This document shows, one piece after another, positions 46,600 to 58,735 of a DNA stretch of 64,000 nucleotides. The notes beneath the pieces were generated by a model. That model saw only the letters and a program-made list of their open reading frames with translations, was not told where the DNA came from and did not search any database. This stretch comes from Trema orientale (lineage: Eukaryota > Streptophyta > Magnoliopsida > Rosales > Cannabaceae). Position 1 is the stretch's first letter. Each line of letters starts with the position of its first letter. The stretch spans positions 654,069 through 718,068 of the forward strand of contig JXTC01000140.1 of NCBI GenBank assembly GCA_002914845.1, in the 5' to 3' direction. The position numbers were made by a program, and so were the translations under genes.

Positions 46600-47430
46600 C
46601 CCAAGTGTGTCGAGGACGTCAACAATAGTCACACCATACTTTTTCACCACGCCGACCGTTACGACCTTCTCCTTGAAATTCTCCGCGACCATCATTGACT
46701 CCTTAAGTTACTAGAGCAGAATTGTCAGATAAGGATTCTTCAGTGACTCCTAGCATCACCTTCTGTCGGCTTTCTTCTCTCCGAACTTCAGCAACACCTC
46801 CCTAAGAGAAGGAAGTGGTCGTTTCCTGAGAATACGGCCACAGACTTCATCCAACTCTTTGTTCAACCCATAAAGAAAGTTGAACACTCTTTCAGTTTCC
46901 ATCATCTTGCGATATTTGTTAGCATCTTCAGGGTATTGCCAATCATTATCATAAAACATATCTAGTTCCTGCCAATTATTAGTTAAGGTAGTGAAGTATT
47001 GAGTGACAATGAGATCACTCTGCCTCCTGTCTCTAAGTTTGGAGTTAAGCTCAAATATCTGGGCAGAATTCTCCAAGTCAGAGAATGTTTCTTTCACAAA
47101 CTCCCATAGCTCTTTAGCAGTCACCAAAAAAAGAAAAGACCTCCCAGTGCTTAGCTCCATAGAATTAATCAACCATGCCATCACCATCGAGTTCTCGGCA
47201 TCCCAGATAGAATAGGTAGCATCTCCGACTTCAGATGCTTTGATTGTTCCAGTGAGATACCCAAGTCGACCTCGGCCCCTGAGAAATAGTTGGACAGATT
47301 GGGACCACTGTAGGTAATTTTGACCATTCAGTTTGTGAGTTGTTATTTGTAATGATGGGTTGTCATGACTATTGGTAGTCATGTTGCTGGTGGGAATAGT
47401 CACTCCACTCTCACTGCTCTCACTACTCAC
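46600..47430 (-). pseudogene. gag region of the copia element
   Basis: The N-terminal part has LQITTHKLNGQNYLQWSQS and the central gag block with MVMAWLINSME and ELWEFVKETFSDLEN. It is the UBN2-type gag usual in plant copia elements. Fossil. Confidence 0.9.
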
Positions 47431-47503
47431 AATAGGTTATTTTTTTCTGGCCTCGGTTGTTTCATCCGAGACTCTAGCCATCGCTACTTTCAGCCAATTT
47501 TTC

Positions 47504-47516
47504 GGCTTTGATACCA
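47504..47516 (-). other. primer binding site of the copia element
   Basis: On the minus strand TGGTATCAAAGCC lies directly after the 5' LTR and is complementary to the 3' end of initiator tRNA-Met. Confidence 0.85.
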
Positions 47517-47794
47517 TGTTTGCAGAAATAGGTATTTTTATTTTTATTTTCTAAGTTGTTATGAACTCTGAGAATTACACCCTTATTAATAGATGTAGGA
47601 CTACAACAAACTGATGAGAGAATCTATAGAAAATCTTATCATCAGTTTGATACAAATTTAAACACAAATTATCACCTAAACTTAAGGCTAAAGCTAAGAG
47701 GAAGAGACTCCTAAAAAATATGGCATTATCTATAAAACATAAAAGATACAAAATTTAAATTCAAAAAATAAGAATCTAAACAAGATCTTCAACA
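47517..47794 (-). repeat. 5' LTR of the copia element (right on this strand)
   Basis: Copy of 42777-43048 with a 6-bp longer T/A tract near its start. Followed by the duplicated TGCAT. Confidence 0.95.
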
Positions 47795-47799
47795 TGCAT

Positions 47800-49734
47800 A
47801 TTAGTATGTGATTTCCTTCTTGAAGGTTTAATTGTAGCTTTCTAATTCTTGTAGCCTATGTATATGTTAATTAGTTTGTTATGCCTAGTATAAAGCTCTA
47901 TTAACTATTAATCTTTATTTTGATAAGTGAAGTGAGAATTGGTGTTTGTTTTTCCCATTTTGAGAAAATATTTTGCCAATGTTTCACACTTTAATATTTT
48001 CTAAATCACCCCATTTTCCCTTCTATATGTAAAAAAAAAAAAAAAAGAAAAAAAAAGTGTGAACTTTAAAACTTTCTGAGAAACTTGTTTAGTTACTTTG
48101 GAAAATATTTTAGAATTCTACAAAAGCATCACATCGTGTTTGGTTGTGATTTGGATTGAGGCCCTAATGTTTTATTAGTTTTGAAAGAAAAATTGACCAT
48201 GGTAATTTAAATATGGCCTAAGTGCGGTTTACGTAATAAATGTCTGTTTGTTGATTGAAGAAAATATGCTAGCGTCTTTTTCATGCATTCTATGTTTTTT
48301 TTACTAAATGGTTATCATGTATAACTCAACATTAGGTTGATCCTTGTGTTTACTAGAGATTTTCATCATATATGCATGGAATGAAACTTTTTCCTAAATG
48401 TTGATATTGGGTTGTATCTAAATCCTTTATCTGGTTTAAATTATATATAGCATGGTTATTGTTATATGGTTAATGGTAATTGGGATGAGGTTATTCATGG
48501 ATTTTATCTTAAGAGTCGATGGACTCTACTTCTACATTGTAAAGGGATACTCAGAGTTCATGTGTGGTTTACCTTTGGCCAAGGAGAGACCATATTGTGA
48601 ACTAATATAGTATTCCTAGGCCCCGACACTTTTTACATCAAATGTTTTCAAAATTATTTTCAAAATTATTTTCATTAAAAATTGAAATGAGGTTTCATGG
48701 GAGATAGGCGTCACTCGAGGATGGTACCAGACAGCCTATCCTATTAGAACCTTACTTTCAGGGCATTAAGTGTCGATTTCAGTTGTTATGTGCATATTTC
48801 TAGGACATTCGATTGTGTCCATGGAGTTTAAGGACTTGTAAAGTCTTTGGATCAGCTTTCGTTTTAGTTTTCATTAATGAGGTTTTACACTAGATAAAAA
48901 GTTTGAAATGCTTTTGAAATTTTTATGCTTGGATGCTTGCATTTGAGATTGAAGTTTGCACTAATATTTTGCGTTGGTGATTTCCAATTTGGCTGTTCTA
49001 GTGTTGCATTTGACTAGAAGTAATTTGTGTTTTGTATTATTCCTCGCTCTAATCAGAGAACAGATAATGGTTGTAAACTATTGAACTCTCTTTGTCACCT
49101 TCGATCTCTAAGCTCGTTTATCTTGTGCGGTGTAACACAAGGATTCTTGTTCTTCGTCTTGAACTCTATTCGATCATGTTCTGTGCTTGAAAGAACACTC
49201 TTGTTAGAGTCATTGACTTGGAGATTATCTAGGACCGGGAACTAGTGGTAGACAAATGGGTACGTCCCATGAGATTGTTGATCTGGTATGATCAGGGGGA
49301 CAGTATTCTTATAACTGATATTTGGTCTGTTGTTCTAGTTTGGTGCCTTACAATCAGTGTTCGGAGTCATGTGTTTTCGGCCTCTAATCATGGTTATCAT
49401 TGTTATCCTTTTATCACTCATATACTTGAGGTTGTCGTTTCCAACTATGGGTGTTGAGATTCTTGTATCTGTCATTGGGCCGCCTTATGATTCTATATCT
49501 CTTCGGGCACGTCCTTATACCATACCATTGTGCGGTTCGGTATATTGATGAGATTTCGATGCCAAATGTTGGGTATCTGTTTCACACATTTTCATTAACT
49601 CGTGTTCGGTTTACTACTCGTAAATTCTATAGTCGAGTATTCATTATACTTCCGGTGAATATTTCTTACATTCTTGCTCATACTCTTGGTTTATACTTGA
49701 ATTTCGGGACGAAATTCCTGTAAGGAGGGAAGAA
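47800..49734 (+). other. non-coding interior of the outer element, right part
   Basis: It resumes the outer interior. No domain is recognisable until the pol-like 3' end TTTCGGGACGAAATTCC and the polypurine tract before 49735. Several open frames of 60-90 codons (49027-49723) have no known motif. Confidence 0.6.
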
Positions 49735-51999
49735 TGTAAAATTCCTATTTTTTTAAAGCTAAAATGGTCATTTGCCCATACTATTTTTGAAAAAAAAAAA
49801 CAGTTTATATATATATATATTAAGTCTGTCTCTCTCTCCCTCGTCTCCCCCCCCCCCAACTCCCTCTCCTACTTACGCTCCGACGGAACGAACGACCTAT
49901 GGCCGCCACCTGCCCGACCTTCTCCGACCAGCGTTGAGGCCCGCTGTAGAAGCGCACCGCTGAGACGAAGCCGCTGCCGGAGCGACGTCGCCATTCGCCT
50001 CCCATATCGCCGGAAAACTGCAAAGAACAGCCGCGACTTCCGTCGCTCGCCGACGAAGATTCCGGCAACGAAAAGTCGCGAAATCAGTGGCATCCGAATC
50101 CTCTCGTTGTGGGCTTTCTCCTGGTATATATTTTACGACCCTATTTTGCCCGAATTGAAAGTTGTCATTTTAGGGTATTTTGAGTTTTGAATTTTAGTTT
50201 TCGATCTGACTGTTAGATTTCATTTTTGTTGTCATTTTTGGATTGTACTCGAAAAATGGAGAAGTTTGATATATATATTGACTATATTTGGTGACCGGCA
50301 CAAAAGTCAATATCTAACGGTTTAGATTTTGTCTCGTTTTGTGTGTCACTGGTCCAGCGTCGGCTCAAACCCGAATTAGTCGAGTCGTATATCTAACTTA
50401 GCTATTTTGGACCTTAGGAATTCAATGAAGAGGTCCGTTCATTGATTCGAAGCTCCGTTGAGAAGTTGATTTTTTCCAAGAGAGCGATCGAGGGCGTGGA
50501 ATTGGTTCCCGACCCTCCAAATAATCGTCCAATCGGCGCTTGAGCATCCAATAGTGTGGTATCACTAATCTAGTGAGGTAGGGATTCAGTTATCTTTTTT
50601 TTTACGTCATTTTGAATAAAACTTATTTTCTGCAACATATGAGCACAAATGTGATTTTAGAACTTTTAAATATCTGTGATAGAATTGAATGGTATGATTT
50701 ATATATGCTAGATTGCTCTAGGATTTTTCTAAGTGCAGGTTATTTTTGGATATGTTAAAATAGGGCCGTTATGCCGCCCATTTTTCTGTAAATTATAATT
50801 AACCAGTTTATTTAAAACCAGAGCATTACTTGAACTTAAAATACTGTATGGCTACTTTTACATATCAGTTCAGAGTACACGTGTCATAGGATCACACATG
50901 AGTACCAGGTTAGTATCATGGGGTTTTTACAGTATGGCACTGTGGCCCTACTGACGGTGCAGAGTCCGTGAACCCGCGCGGGGTATTTCTTCTGATTACC
51001 TCCCCATTTGGTAGGCGTAGACAATGCGGTTACCCCTCCAAATTTGGTAGGCGACACACGGGTGTCCCCTTCGGTTATGAGCTAGGTGTCAAGCAGGCTG
51101 TATGGCACACGTAGTGCCAACACCCTGGTTTCCATTTATGAGAGGTTGTGAACTCATGGGTATAGGTGGATTTGTGTCATGTATTTATGGACTGATTGGT
51201 TTTAAGATATTATGCTTTCTGTACACTTATATATGTATGTATATGCATATGGACTATCGGTTTTGAATATTTTTATGAATATATGCACATGTGGTTTTGT
51301 AAAAGTATTTTGGATTAAACTAACTATACTAGGGCTTTCCATCACTAAAAAAATTTTTAAATGAGGTAACAGCTTTCCTACTGAGCTCTCAAGCTCACCC
51401 CTTTTATTTTTCCCCCTTTCAGGTGGTTCATTCCAGTTAGTTGTCTCGTTGGCTAGGCACGTCGCTTGGCTTACGCTCAGGGTCCTATCCCTCTTCAGTT
51501 GGTCCTTATACGTCGTCTTATTTTTCTTCATGTCTAACTGTTTAGCCAAATTTCTTGTTCCTGCTAAGTGATTATATGAGGATATTGTTACTATTTTTTT
51601 TTTTTTTTTGAGGATTTGGCAGATAGATGGGACATTATAGTTCCCAAAGAGCATACTTTCAAAGTTTTAAGTACTTGGGATTTTGATAAACTCTATAAAT
51701 TGATTTTTGGACCTTTTGACTTAAGATTTGCGAACTTCACTTTAATCAACGTTGAAATTTTTATTAGACTAAGTTTTTAGTACAGATTAACTATGTTTTG
51801 TTGAATTCAAATGGGTGTATTTTTTTTAATAAATTGAACTAAAGTTGGGCTCCCTTTTATATAGAATTTCTAATGATTCAAGGACTAAAATGAAAAATCC
51901 AAGTACTTGGTTTCCTCTGAATTTTATAAAATTCTTTATTTATACTAATTTACAATCAAAATTTCCAAAAGTCACGGTCTTGGATTTTGGGTCGTGACA
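49735..51999 (+). repeat. 3' LTR of the outer element
   Basis: 2265 bp, uninterrupted. Begins TGTAAAATTCC and ends GGTCGTGACA. It differs from the 5' LTR by many substitutions and small indels, including in the GC-rich segment at about 49860-50100. Confidence 0.9.
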
Positions 52000-52004
52000 T
52001 AGAC

Positions 52005-54795
52005 AACAACAAATTCAAATGGAAGTGACTCTCAGTATAGTTTCCTCTCTTTTCTTTATATTGAAATAGTATCTATGTTGGCTTCTTCATGTTCCAACAC
52101 AAGAGTTCCATCTTGTAATATATGACTAAATATTTGATTTTATTTGTTCTTCAGTATTTACAATAAATATGTTTTGGCATTTTGATTTTTATGATTAAAT
52201 GTGATTTTATATTTGGTTAAGAGATATATTCTGTTGAGATTTGATTAGAAGTGATTTAATGACAAGTTTTACATATATTATCTTTTAATTGATTGATTTT
52301 TTTCTTACGTGATTTCTGATTGCCAATCACAAATGTGGGCAGGATGTGATGCTTTGCAGGTGTTGCCTAATTTATCTTATATGAATCTGTTCACACCATG
52401 TTAAGGAAAAGACAGATATTAAGAGATTTTGATTGAATATTAATTGTGGAAGTTTCCTTAATATTTTTATGCTGATTCTAAATGTTTTTGGCTAATTATG
52501 ATTGATTTACAAGCCGTTAAAAATTCGACCTCATATTGTTTTTATATCAGGAATAAAATCTTATTTTTCATCAGGTTCATGTTGCAACATTAGAGAAAAA
52601 TCAGCATTGATTCTTCTAATCAATTTTCCTGGATTATATACCGTTTATCTAGACTATATTTTGTGCACTATTAAAGATAAGGATATGTGGTCATTTTAAT
52701 CTTTCAATCAGCCCATATTTGATAGAGAAATTCCTCAACTCATGAAATTATGATTTATTAATTGATTAAAAGAATTTTCCTAACTTATGCCTGAGTGTTT
52801 ATGAGTGATCGACAGAAAATTTATGAGTGTATTATAAGCTGTCAAAAACATGTTATTTGTATAGGCGCAAAATAAGCCAAAAATCTTTGGATTCTGGCTG
52901 ATGTTGCAATCTTCACAAGTTAATGTTGCCACATCGCGCAGGAAATTCCAAAATATCAGCATTTAAACGCATATTTGATTTTCCTAATTGAGGAAAATGT
53001 GTGAATCAATCCTAAATAATTCCCTTCTGTTTAACCGAGGAATCAAGAAGCTTCCATCAGCTAATTTCAGTAGGGAAAAAAATATAGCAAGGGAAAAGTC
53101 AAAGAAAGAACGCCGGAAAATATTTTCCTAAAATTCGTAAGTTTTCATTTTTATAATTTTCCCGTTTATAATCTTTTCTTATAATCTAAATCCTCCAAAA
53201 TTAATCTAAACATCACTCACACTTTCTCCCCAGTTATTTTACTTTTCCACAAAATCTAAAGAAGAAAAAATTAAATTCCCCATAATTTGTTCTCTTTACT
53301 CCCTAGAATCCATCTCTCATAATTGAAATAAAATAAAATGAGCTAGAAAATTGGGGAAATTAGACCCTTTTGAAAGTGACTTTTAATAATCACCATCCTA
53401 TTAAAATTCTTTTGGAAAAATAGTACTTTTTTTTGTTGTCAAGCATGTATCCGAATGTTGTCAAGTGTGGTTGAGTAATAACTTAATAATACTATTTTGC
53501 AAAGAATTCTCTCTAAAAAATAATCTTTCAGAAAGGCCAGTACCTACCTCGACATCTTTTTTTCTCTCTTTAATTTTAGTTTCCATCATATTATGCCCTA
53601 GAAACAAAATTATATACTCAAGAGTATAGCTAAATCATTTCTAAGGACTTTCGTAACATCAAATACTTATCGATGGAGAATATTTAAATGATAGAATGAC
53701 TTAGAATTTGGCATATTTATAAAATGTACGATGTGATAATTTAATATGGTATTTGATAAAATTATAATAGTTCAAGAAAATTCACTACTCCTTGAAAAAA
53801 GGACCCAAAAAAAAAAGAATACAAAACATTCACTGTGGGTGCCTAACATAGATATTCTAAGAATAATTAAACAAACTTGATATAACTTAACATAAGAGAG
53901 GGCATAAATGTCTTTATGTTTTTGAAGATTTAGCGTCGATCACTTTCCTTCATCTAGGTATCTACTATCTGGGTTGTCCACACTAGAATTTCAACAACGA
54001 ATGCTCATTTTATTTAGATTTATAACAACAATATTATATTCAATAGAAAGCTCTTTTCCAAGTGAATTTCCATAATTGATGAAAGTAAATAAGCTACTTA
54101 GAAGCAGCAAAATTTTTGTTGATAGTGATCTTTGTTAATATATAATAGGATAGATTTTATTGATAAGTAGTGTTTGATTTATTTCATGGCTAAGAAAGAG
54201 TGTTTGGTTTTATTTCATTGTTGGCCCTTTCACGTACCCTAATTTGAGGGCTATAATGGAGGACACTTAAATGCAGTGGACTTATCATAAGCAACCCATT
54301 TCTTTCTTTCCACTTTATAGCAAAGATGTTGATATATATATATATATATATGTATGTATAAAATTGTGGGTTTTATAGAGAGAAAGGAAAGAGAGTACTG
54401 TACACTATAATTGTGTTTTTGAGGATAGGACAGAATTTGAATTGCATTAAAGGCAGTGGGATCAGAAAGTAATTGGGCAATAACTAGGATCTTTATACGT
54501 TCACTATTTAGTTTTCTCTATACTATTGGCCAAAAGATTTTGTGTTGACTTTGCATTATTTCCTGGCCAATAACCAAAACCAAACCTTTGTGGCCTCACA
54601 AAAACTGACACGTGTCCTCGTTTGAAATGAATGTGTACACTCTGGGTGCCTGTAAATCTTATAGGGCATGTGGTCCCATAAGCAACAAATGTTTATTTTT
54701 TTGCAAATGTAGAAGAAGGGCTATTCATGAGGATCATAATAACCATATATATTTGGGCTGGCTCTTATCCCACATGCCAACCATGCATTGTTAGG
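52005..54795. other. intergenic, nothing recognised
   Basis: AT-rich. Contains a (TA)n run at about 54333-54351. A CACGTG G-box-like site (about 54609-54618, ACACGTGTCC) lies in promoter-like DNA, but no gene follows. Confidence 0.45.
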
Positions 54796-54838
54796 TATGA
54801 CTGATAGTAATGTGAGGCATGACTGATAGTAATGTGAG
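54796..54838 (+). repeat. tandem duplication of a 22-bp unit
   Basis: GCATGACTGATAGTAATGTG follows an almost identical copy (GTATGACTGATAGTAATGTG). One base differs. Confidence 0.8.
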
Positions 54839-55194
54839 AGTGAGAGTGTTTAGAGTAACCTGTGCGTCACCCTTTGTAATATAGAATACTTAAATTTTAT
54901 TTTATTTATTTATTTATTTTTTGAGGAAATATGTTTTCATTTAGTCTCTCGCAATTGTTATACACGAAAAATGTGGGACCAATTGTGTCTCAGATATGAA
55001 TATTAGATTGATACTTTGCAATATGACCAAGTACTTTTCTTCAATTAATTAACATTGACTTTCACTTCTTGCTTGGATAAAATTATATGATTTTTCTTAG
55101 GATAAATAAAGGAAATGAAAAAGACAGAGGTTTTAAAAAATTTGTGTCTGAAATCATTATATTTTGTACCCACTAGCTAGTAGCTACTTAGCTA

Positions 55195-55262
55195 GCTAGT
55201 GAATACATATTATATTTATACGTACTAAGCTAGTGAATACATATTATATTTATACGTATTAA
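55195..55262 (+). repeat. tandem duplication of a 34-bp unit
   Basis: The unit GCTAGTGAATACATATTATA plus TTTATACGTA and four further bases is present twice in direct succession, nearly identical. Confidence 0.8.
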
Positions 55263-56083
55263 ATTGTGTATAAATGGATATATGCCACCGATTGACAACT
55301 ATGCACATGCGTTTGAGAGAGATTCTAAACCTAACAAGTTAATTGATCATCAAAAACTTATCAAAGATTAATCTCATATAAATATACATATATTGGGTCC
55401 CTACATATACATGTGATACAAAAACACACACGAGCGGAAGCTGGGCGATCATCACTGTTTACTCGACAATAAATTTTTTAAAATATCAGGTAGGCGCTGA
55501 ATTCCGTTTGTACTCGTAATTATAAGTTCCATATTGATAAATAGAAAAGCCAAAAAAAAAAAATCATTAATAGAGTGCTCAAAACCCTGGACATCTTTTT
55601 CATTTTTAAATGCATTGACATATTTGTGGAGAGTATTATGCATGGCGGATAAGAAAGAAAAAAAAAAGATATTTTCCATGCACCTTCAATGGATTAAGTA
55701 TAATAGAAAAACCATGACTCAGATATTAAGTTTGGACTTTAAGAGTCTCCCAACACTAGGATCTTCTGTACTCAAATTTAATGTAGGAGTACCTAATTTG
55801 TATAGTTCAAACATACTATTACAATCCTTTTCAAAGAAAAAGAATTACTATACAAAAAAAAAAATAGTAAAATAAAATTATATATAAAGCAATTCCATTT
55901 ACATAGCATGTTGTATCATATGCTATATAGGGTGATAGCATATATTAATAAAGTATGAATCCCGTAAGTGAATTTTATAGATAAACTATTTTATAACTTT
56001 ATTAGTGCGTGATGCAAATAATACCATAAGTTGCCTCAGTATTAAAAGTTTTCATCGTCATATAGTAAAAATATTTTTATTAA
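55263..56083. other. intergenic, nothing recognised
   Basis: AT-rich. The open frame 55534-55875 has no domain and spans A-rich runs; not called. It ends at the MITE below. Confidence 0.45.
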
Positions 56084-56604
56084 GGGTTTTTGGCATATCT
56101 GGCCCCTATATTATTCGGAGATTAGCAAAATAGTCCCGAGTTATTTTTTCAGCAATTAAACCCTTAAGTTTTAAAAATATTAGCAATTAAGTCCTTTTTG
56201 TTTGTTAATGTTAAAGTTTTCATAAAATTGAACATGTTTAAGTGAAAGAAATTAATATTTCACTAATACTAATTAGTTTGGAAGGGATATAAAAAGAAAT
56301 TTTAAATTTTTGAAAGTTTCTATTTTTGTTTTTCAATTTTTTATGTTGTATTATTAATTATAATTAATTTTTAGTTATTTTCCTTCCAATTCCAACTAAT
56401 AATAGTAAAATATTTATTTTGACCTTTAAAAACCTTGTATGTAAACTAAAAAGACTTAATTTCATCAAACATTTTAACAATTACTTACAAAAAAGACTTA
56501 CTTGTCCAAAATTTTAAAACTCAGGGACTCAATTGTCCAAAAACATAGATTAGGGACCATTTTGTTAATTACGAATAATATAAGGACTAATCATGCCGAA
56601 AATC
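56084..56604. repeat. Mutator-like MITE with long inverted termini
   Basis: Termini GGGTTTTTGGCATATCTGG and the inverse of GATTTTCGGCATGATTAGT. The arms pair imperfectly over about 150 bp, with shared blocks CTATATTATTCG, CAAAAT(A/G)GTCCC and TTAAAA. A perfect 10-bp direct repeat TTTTTATTAA flanks it (56074-56083 and 56605-56614). 521 bp, non-coding. A 9-10 bp duplication and long arms fit Mutator-like elements. Confidence 0.75.
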
Positions 56605-56614
56605 TTTTTATTAA

Positions 56615-58735
56615 TGAATAAAACCTGAAGAAGCATCCATTCAGTGAAGAGAAATCTCAAATAGGTTGGCACCTCATACCACGTGACACGTGTCCTTGTG
56701 TGGCGCCCTACAACTCCTAACCAGAAAACTTTATTAAAGAAAAAAAAAAGAAAAAAAACATACAAATGGTCAAAAAGGAGACAACAACTGAATAGGAAAG
56801 AACAATATGGCATTATATTTCGGTCAAACCTGACTGGATGAAAAAGAGTCCAAATTAATAGGGATAAAAATAATACCACATGTCAGTAATTTTTGTTTTT
56901 CTTTTGAAAATCTACATGTAAGTAATCTATTATCGAAATTGGAACAAATTATTGAAGATTGTGGGACATACTCAATTACTTGGTACCTATAGGCATAGAT
57001 TTTTTTTTATCAATGAGATTCGAAATGTTGCTAGTGTTTATATCCTAATTAGGATGAATAGCGTTGTTCTCGGGCCCTATTGTATTTCTCAATTATATAT
57101 CTTATTATACTAAAGAAACTATTGATTATTGTCTACCTATGATTGTATAACTGTATATAACATTAATATACGAGAATTTGCTCACCACCATAAAGGTAAT
57201 AGAACGATCCAATTAACTATACTATTAATATTATTGGCGTTCTTTAGACCATATAACATTTTTTATGGTAAAGTCTAGCATGGCTTTCTCAGCATGTAGG
57301 ACGGGAAATTTTGAGCATTATTTATAGTTGAGATATAAGTAGGTTACCTTTTACCTCTTTCATGTTACATTTTTGGGTTAAAAAAATGTCTCACCTTTTA
57401 CCTTTGTACATAAACTTTTATTTGCCCCACCTTATAAAATAGATCTGTCCTTGATCTTCTTAACTCTGGCTATCAGTAGATGTTTTTCTACAAAATAGAC
57501 GCAGTACTGACATAAAAGCAATTGGTCTTATAAGGAGTTACCTTGAGCCAAGGCCCTTCAAAATAAATATTTTCTAAAACCATGTAATTTCATGTTTAAA
57601 GATAGTTGGTTACTGCTAATAAGCTGGGCAAGTTGGTTACTGCTTATTAGCTAGGCCATATATGTATAATACTAATAGTTTTGCCTTTATGCAATTATTT
57701 TCATTTTTTTAATATGGATTCACTGAATTAGTTCTTTTTTTTTCCATAAAAGGGAATTCTGTATTTACTCCACAACTATTGCCTATTGGTACGTGTTTTC
57801 TTTCCTCTTTCCAATATCATAATTTTCTTTTTGTTTTCATTATTCTTTTTTTTTAATTTTTTTTTATAAAGGTTGACATTTATTTCTCCCAAATTTTTAC
57901 TGTAACTCATTAATTAAACTCCGATTTACCATTCATTATCCCCGCTAAAACATCAAAAACAAGTTGTTTTGAAAGATTTTTAAAAAGATTCATTTGAGTT
58001 GGATTCTTTACTTTTTCTATCATTATAAATTTATAATCTCTATTTTCCTTTTTCTATCTAAATATAATTAGATTTAAATTTTCATCTATAGAGGTAATAA
58101 TAAACACTTTAAGTAGTAGTACGTCAAATAATTTTCAAAAGGTCTATTTTAGTTAAAGAAAAAAAAAAGAAAAAGAGATAAAAAAGCTTACATTATTTAA
58201 ATTAGCGCCCAAAAATTGTTGAGCCTGATGAGAAACCTTCTACCAAGGAAGTAAAAAAAAAAAAAATTTAAATAATAATAATAATAATACAGAGGTATAG
58301 TAAGTACTACTTATGTGGATTCTGTTGAAGGAATGCTAAGAAAGTGATAACTCTGAGTAAATGGCAAATGTGAGAAACTACGAGTTCAATTTGTAACTCT
58401 GAAATTGGATCTGTTGAATTAGCAGAGCTTTTGGTGCCCTATGCATTAATAATATGAGAAGTACTAGGTCTGAATTCTGACCAAGAAAATTTATTATTAC
58501 AAGAAATCTGTCATGTAGTTCCAAAAGTAGAATTTTGGGAGAAGCAAATTTTACCTGAAATGAAGGGGAAATATTGAGTAAAAGGAAAATTTAATTAAGG
58601 GTTCTACAAAAATAAAAATAAAGATACAAGAGCATAAAAAGCATCTGTGTCACGAAATAATTTAATGAACCGCCTCTGCCTTATTGTTAGAATGTAGGTA
58701 CCGAGCAATTCTATTTGCCCTTTAACCTTTATAAT
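56615..58735. other. intergenic, nothing recognised
   Basis: AT-rich. An imperfect direct repeat of about 28 bp (AGTTGGTTACTGCT) lies at about 57602-57655. ACACGTGTCC occurs at about 56686-56695. No gene recognised. Confidence 0.4.

Larger units (their letters stand above)
42777..47794 (-). mobile_element. Ty1/copia retrotransposon, full length but broken, nested
   Basis: A 5.0-kb element with short LTRs (272 and 278 bp, about 96 percent alike by eye) and a perfect 5-bp target duplication TGCAT (42772-42776 and 47795-47799). Read on the minus strand the order is LTR, primer site, gag, protease, integrase, reverse transcriptase, RNase H, polypurine tract, LTR. That order, with integrase before reverse transcriptase, defines copia. 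The coding part is interrupted about half a dozen times, so it is a fossil. With a usual plant substitution rate, the LTR difference suggests an age of very roughly one to two million years. Confidence 0.95.
30581..51999 (+). mobile_element. outer Ty3/gypsy-type element, Tekay-like, non-coding interior (LARD-like), hosting two nested insertions
   Basis: LTRs of about 2.3 kb start TGTAAAAT and end GGTCGTGACA. Flanks are TGGAC (30576-30580) and TAGAC (52000-52004), a near-perfect 5-bp duplication. A primer site follows the 5' LTR, and a polypurine tract (AAGGAGGGAAGA, about 49722-49733) precedes the 3' LTR. Without the two nested elements the interior is about 3.7 kb and shows no gag or pol domains. 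GAATTTCGGGACGAAATTCC just before the polypurine tract resembles the 3' end of Tekay/Del chromovirus pol, suggesting that parent. The two LTRs differ clearly by eye (roughly 7-10 percent), more than those of the nested elements, so this is the oldest layer. It is a fossil. Confidence 0.8.

Noticed and set aside
54333-54351. (TA)n tract as a TATA box for an unseen gene
   Set aside because: No coding sequence follows within several kilobases on the + strand; it is a microsatellite.
55534-55875. 113-codon frame on the + strand
   Set aside because: It starts and ends in A-rich tracts, with Lys runs encoded by poly(A) and no domain.
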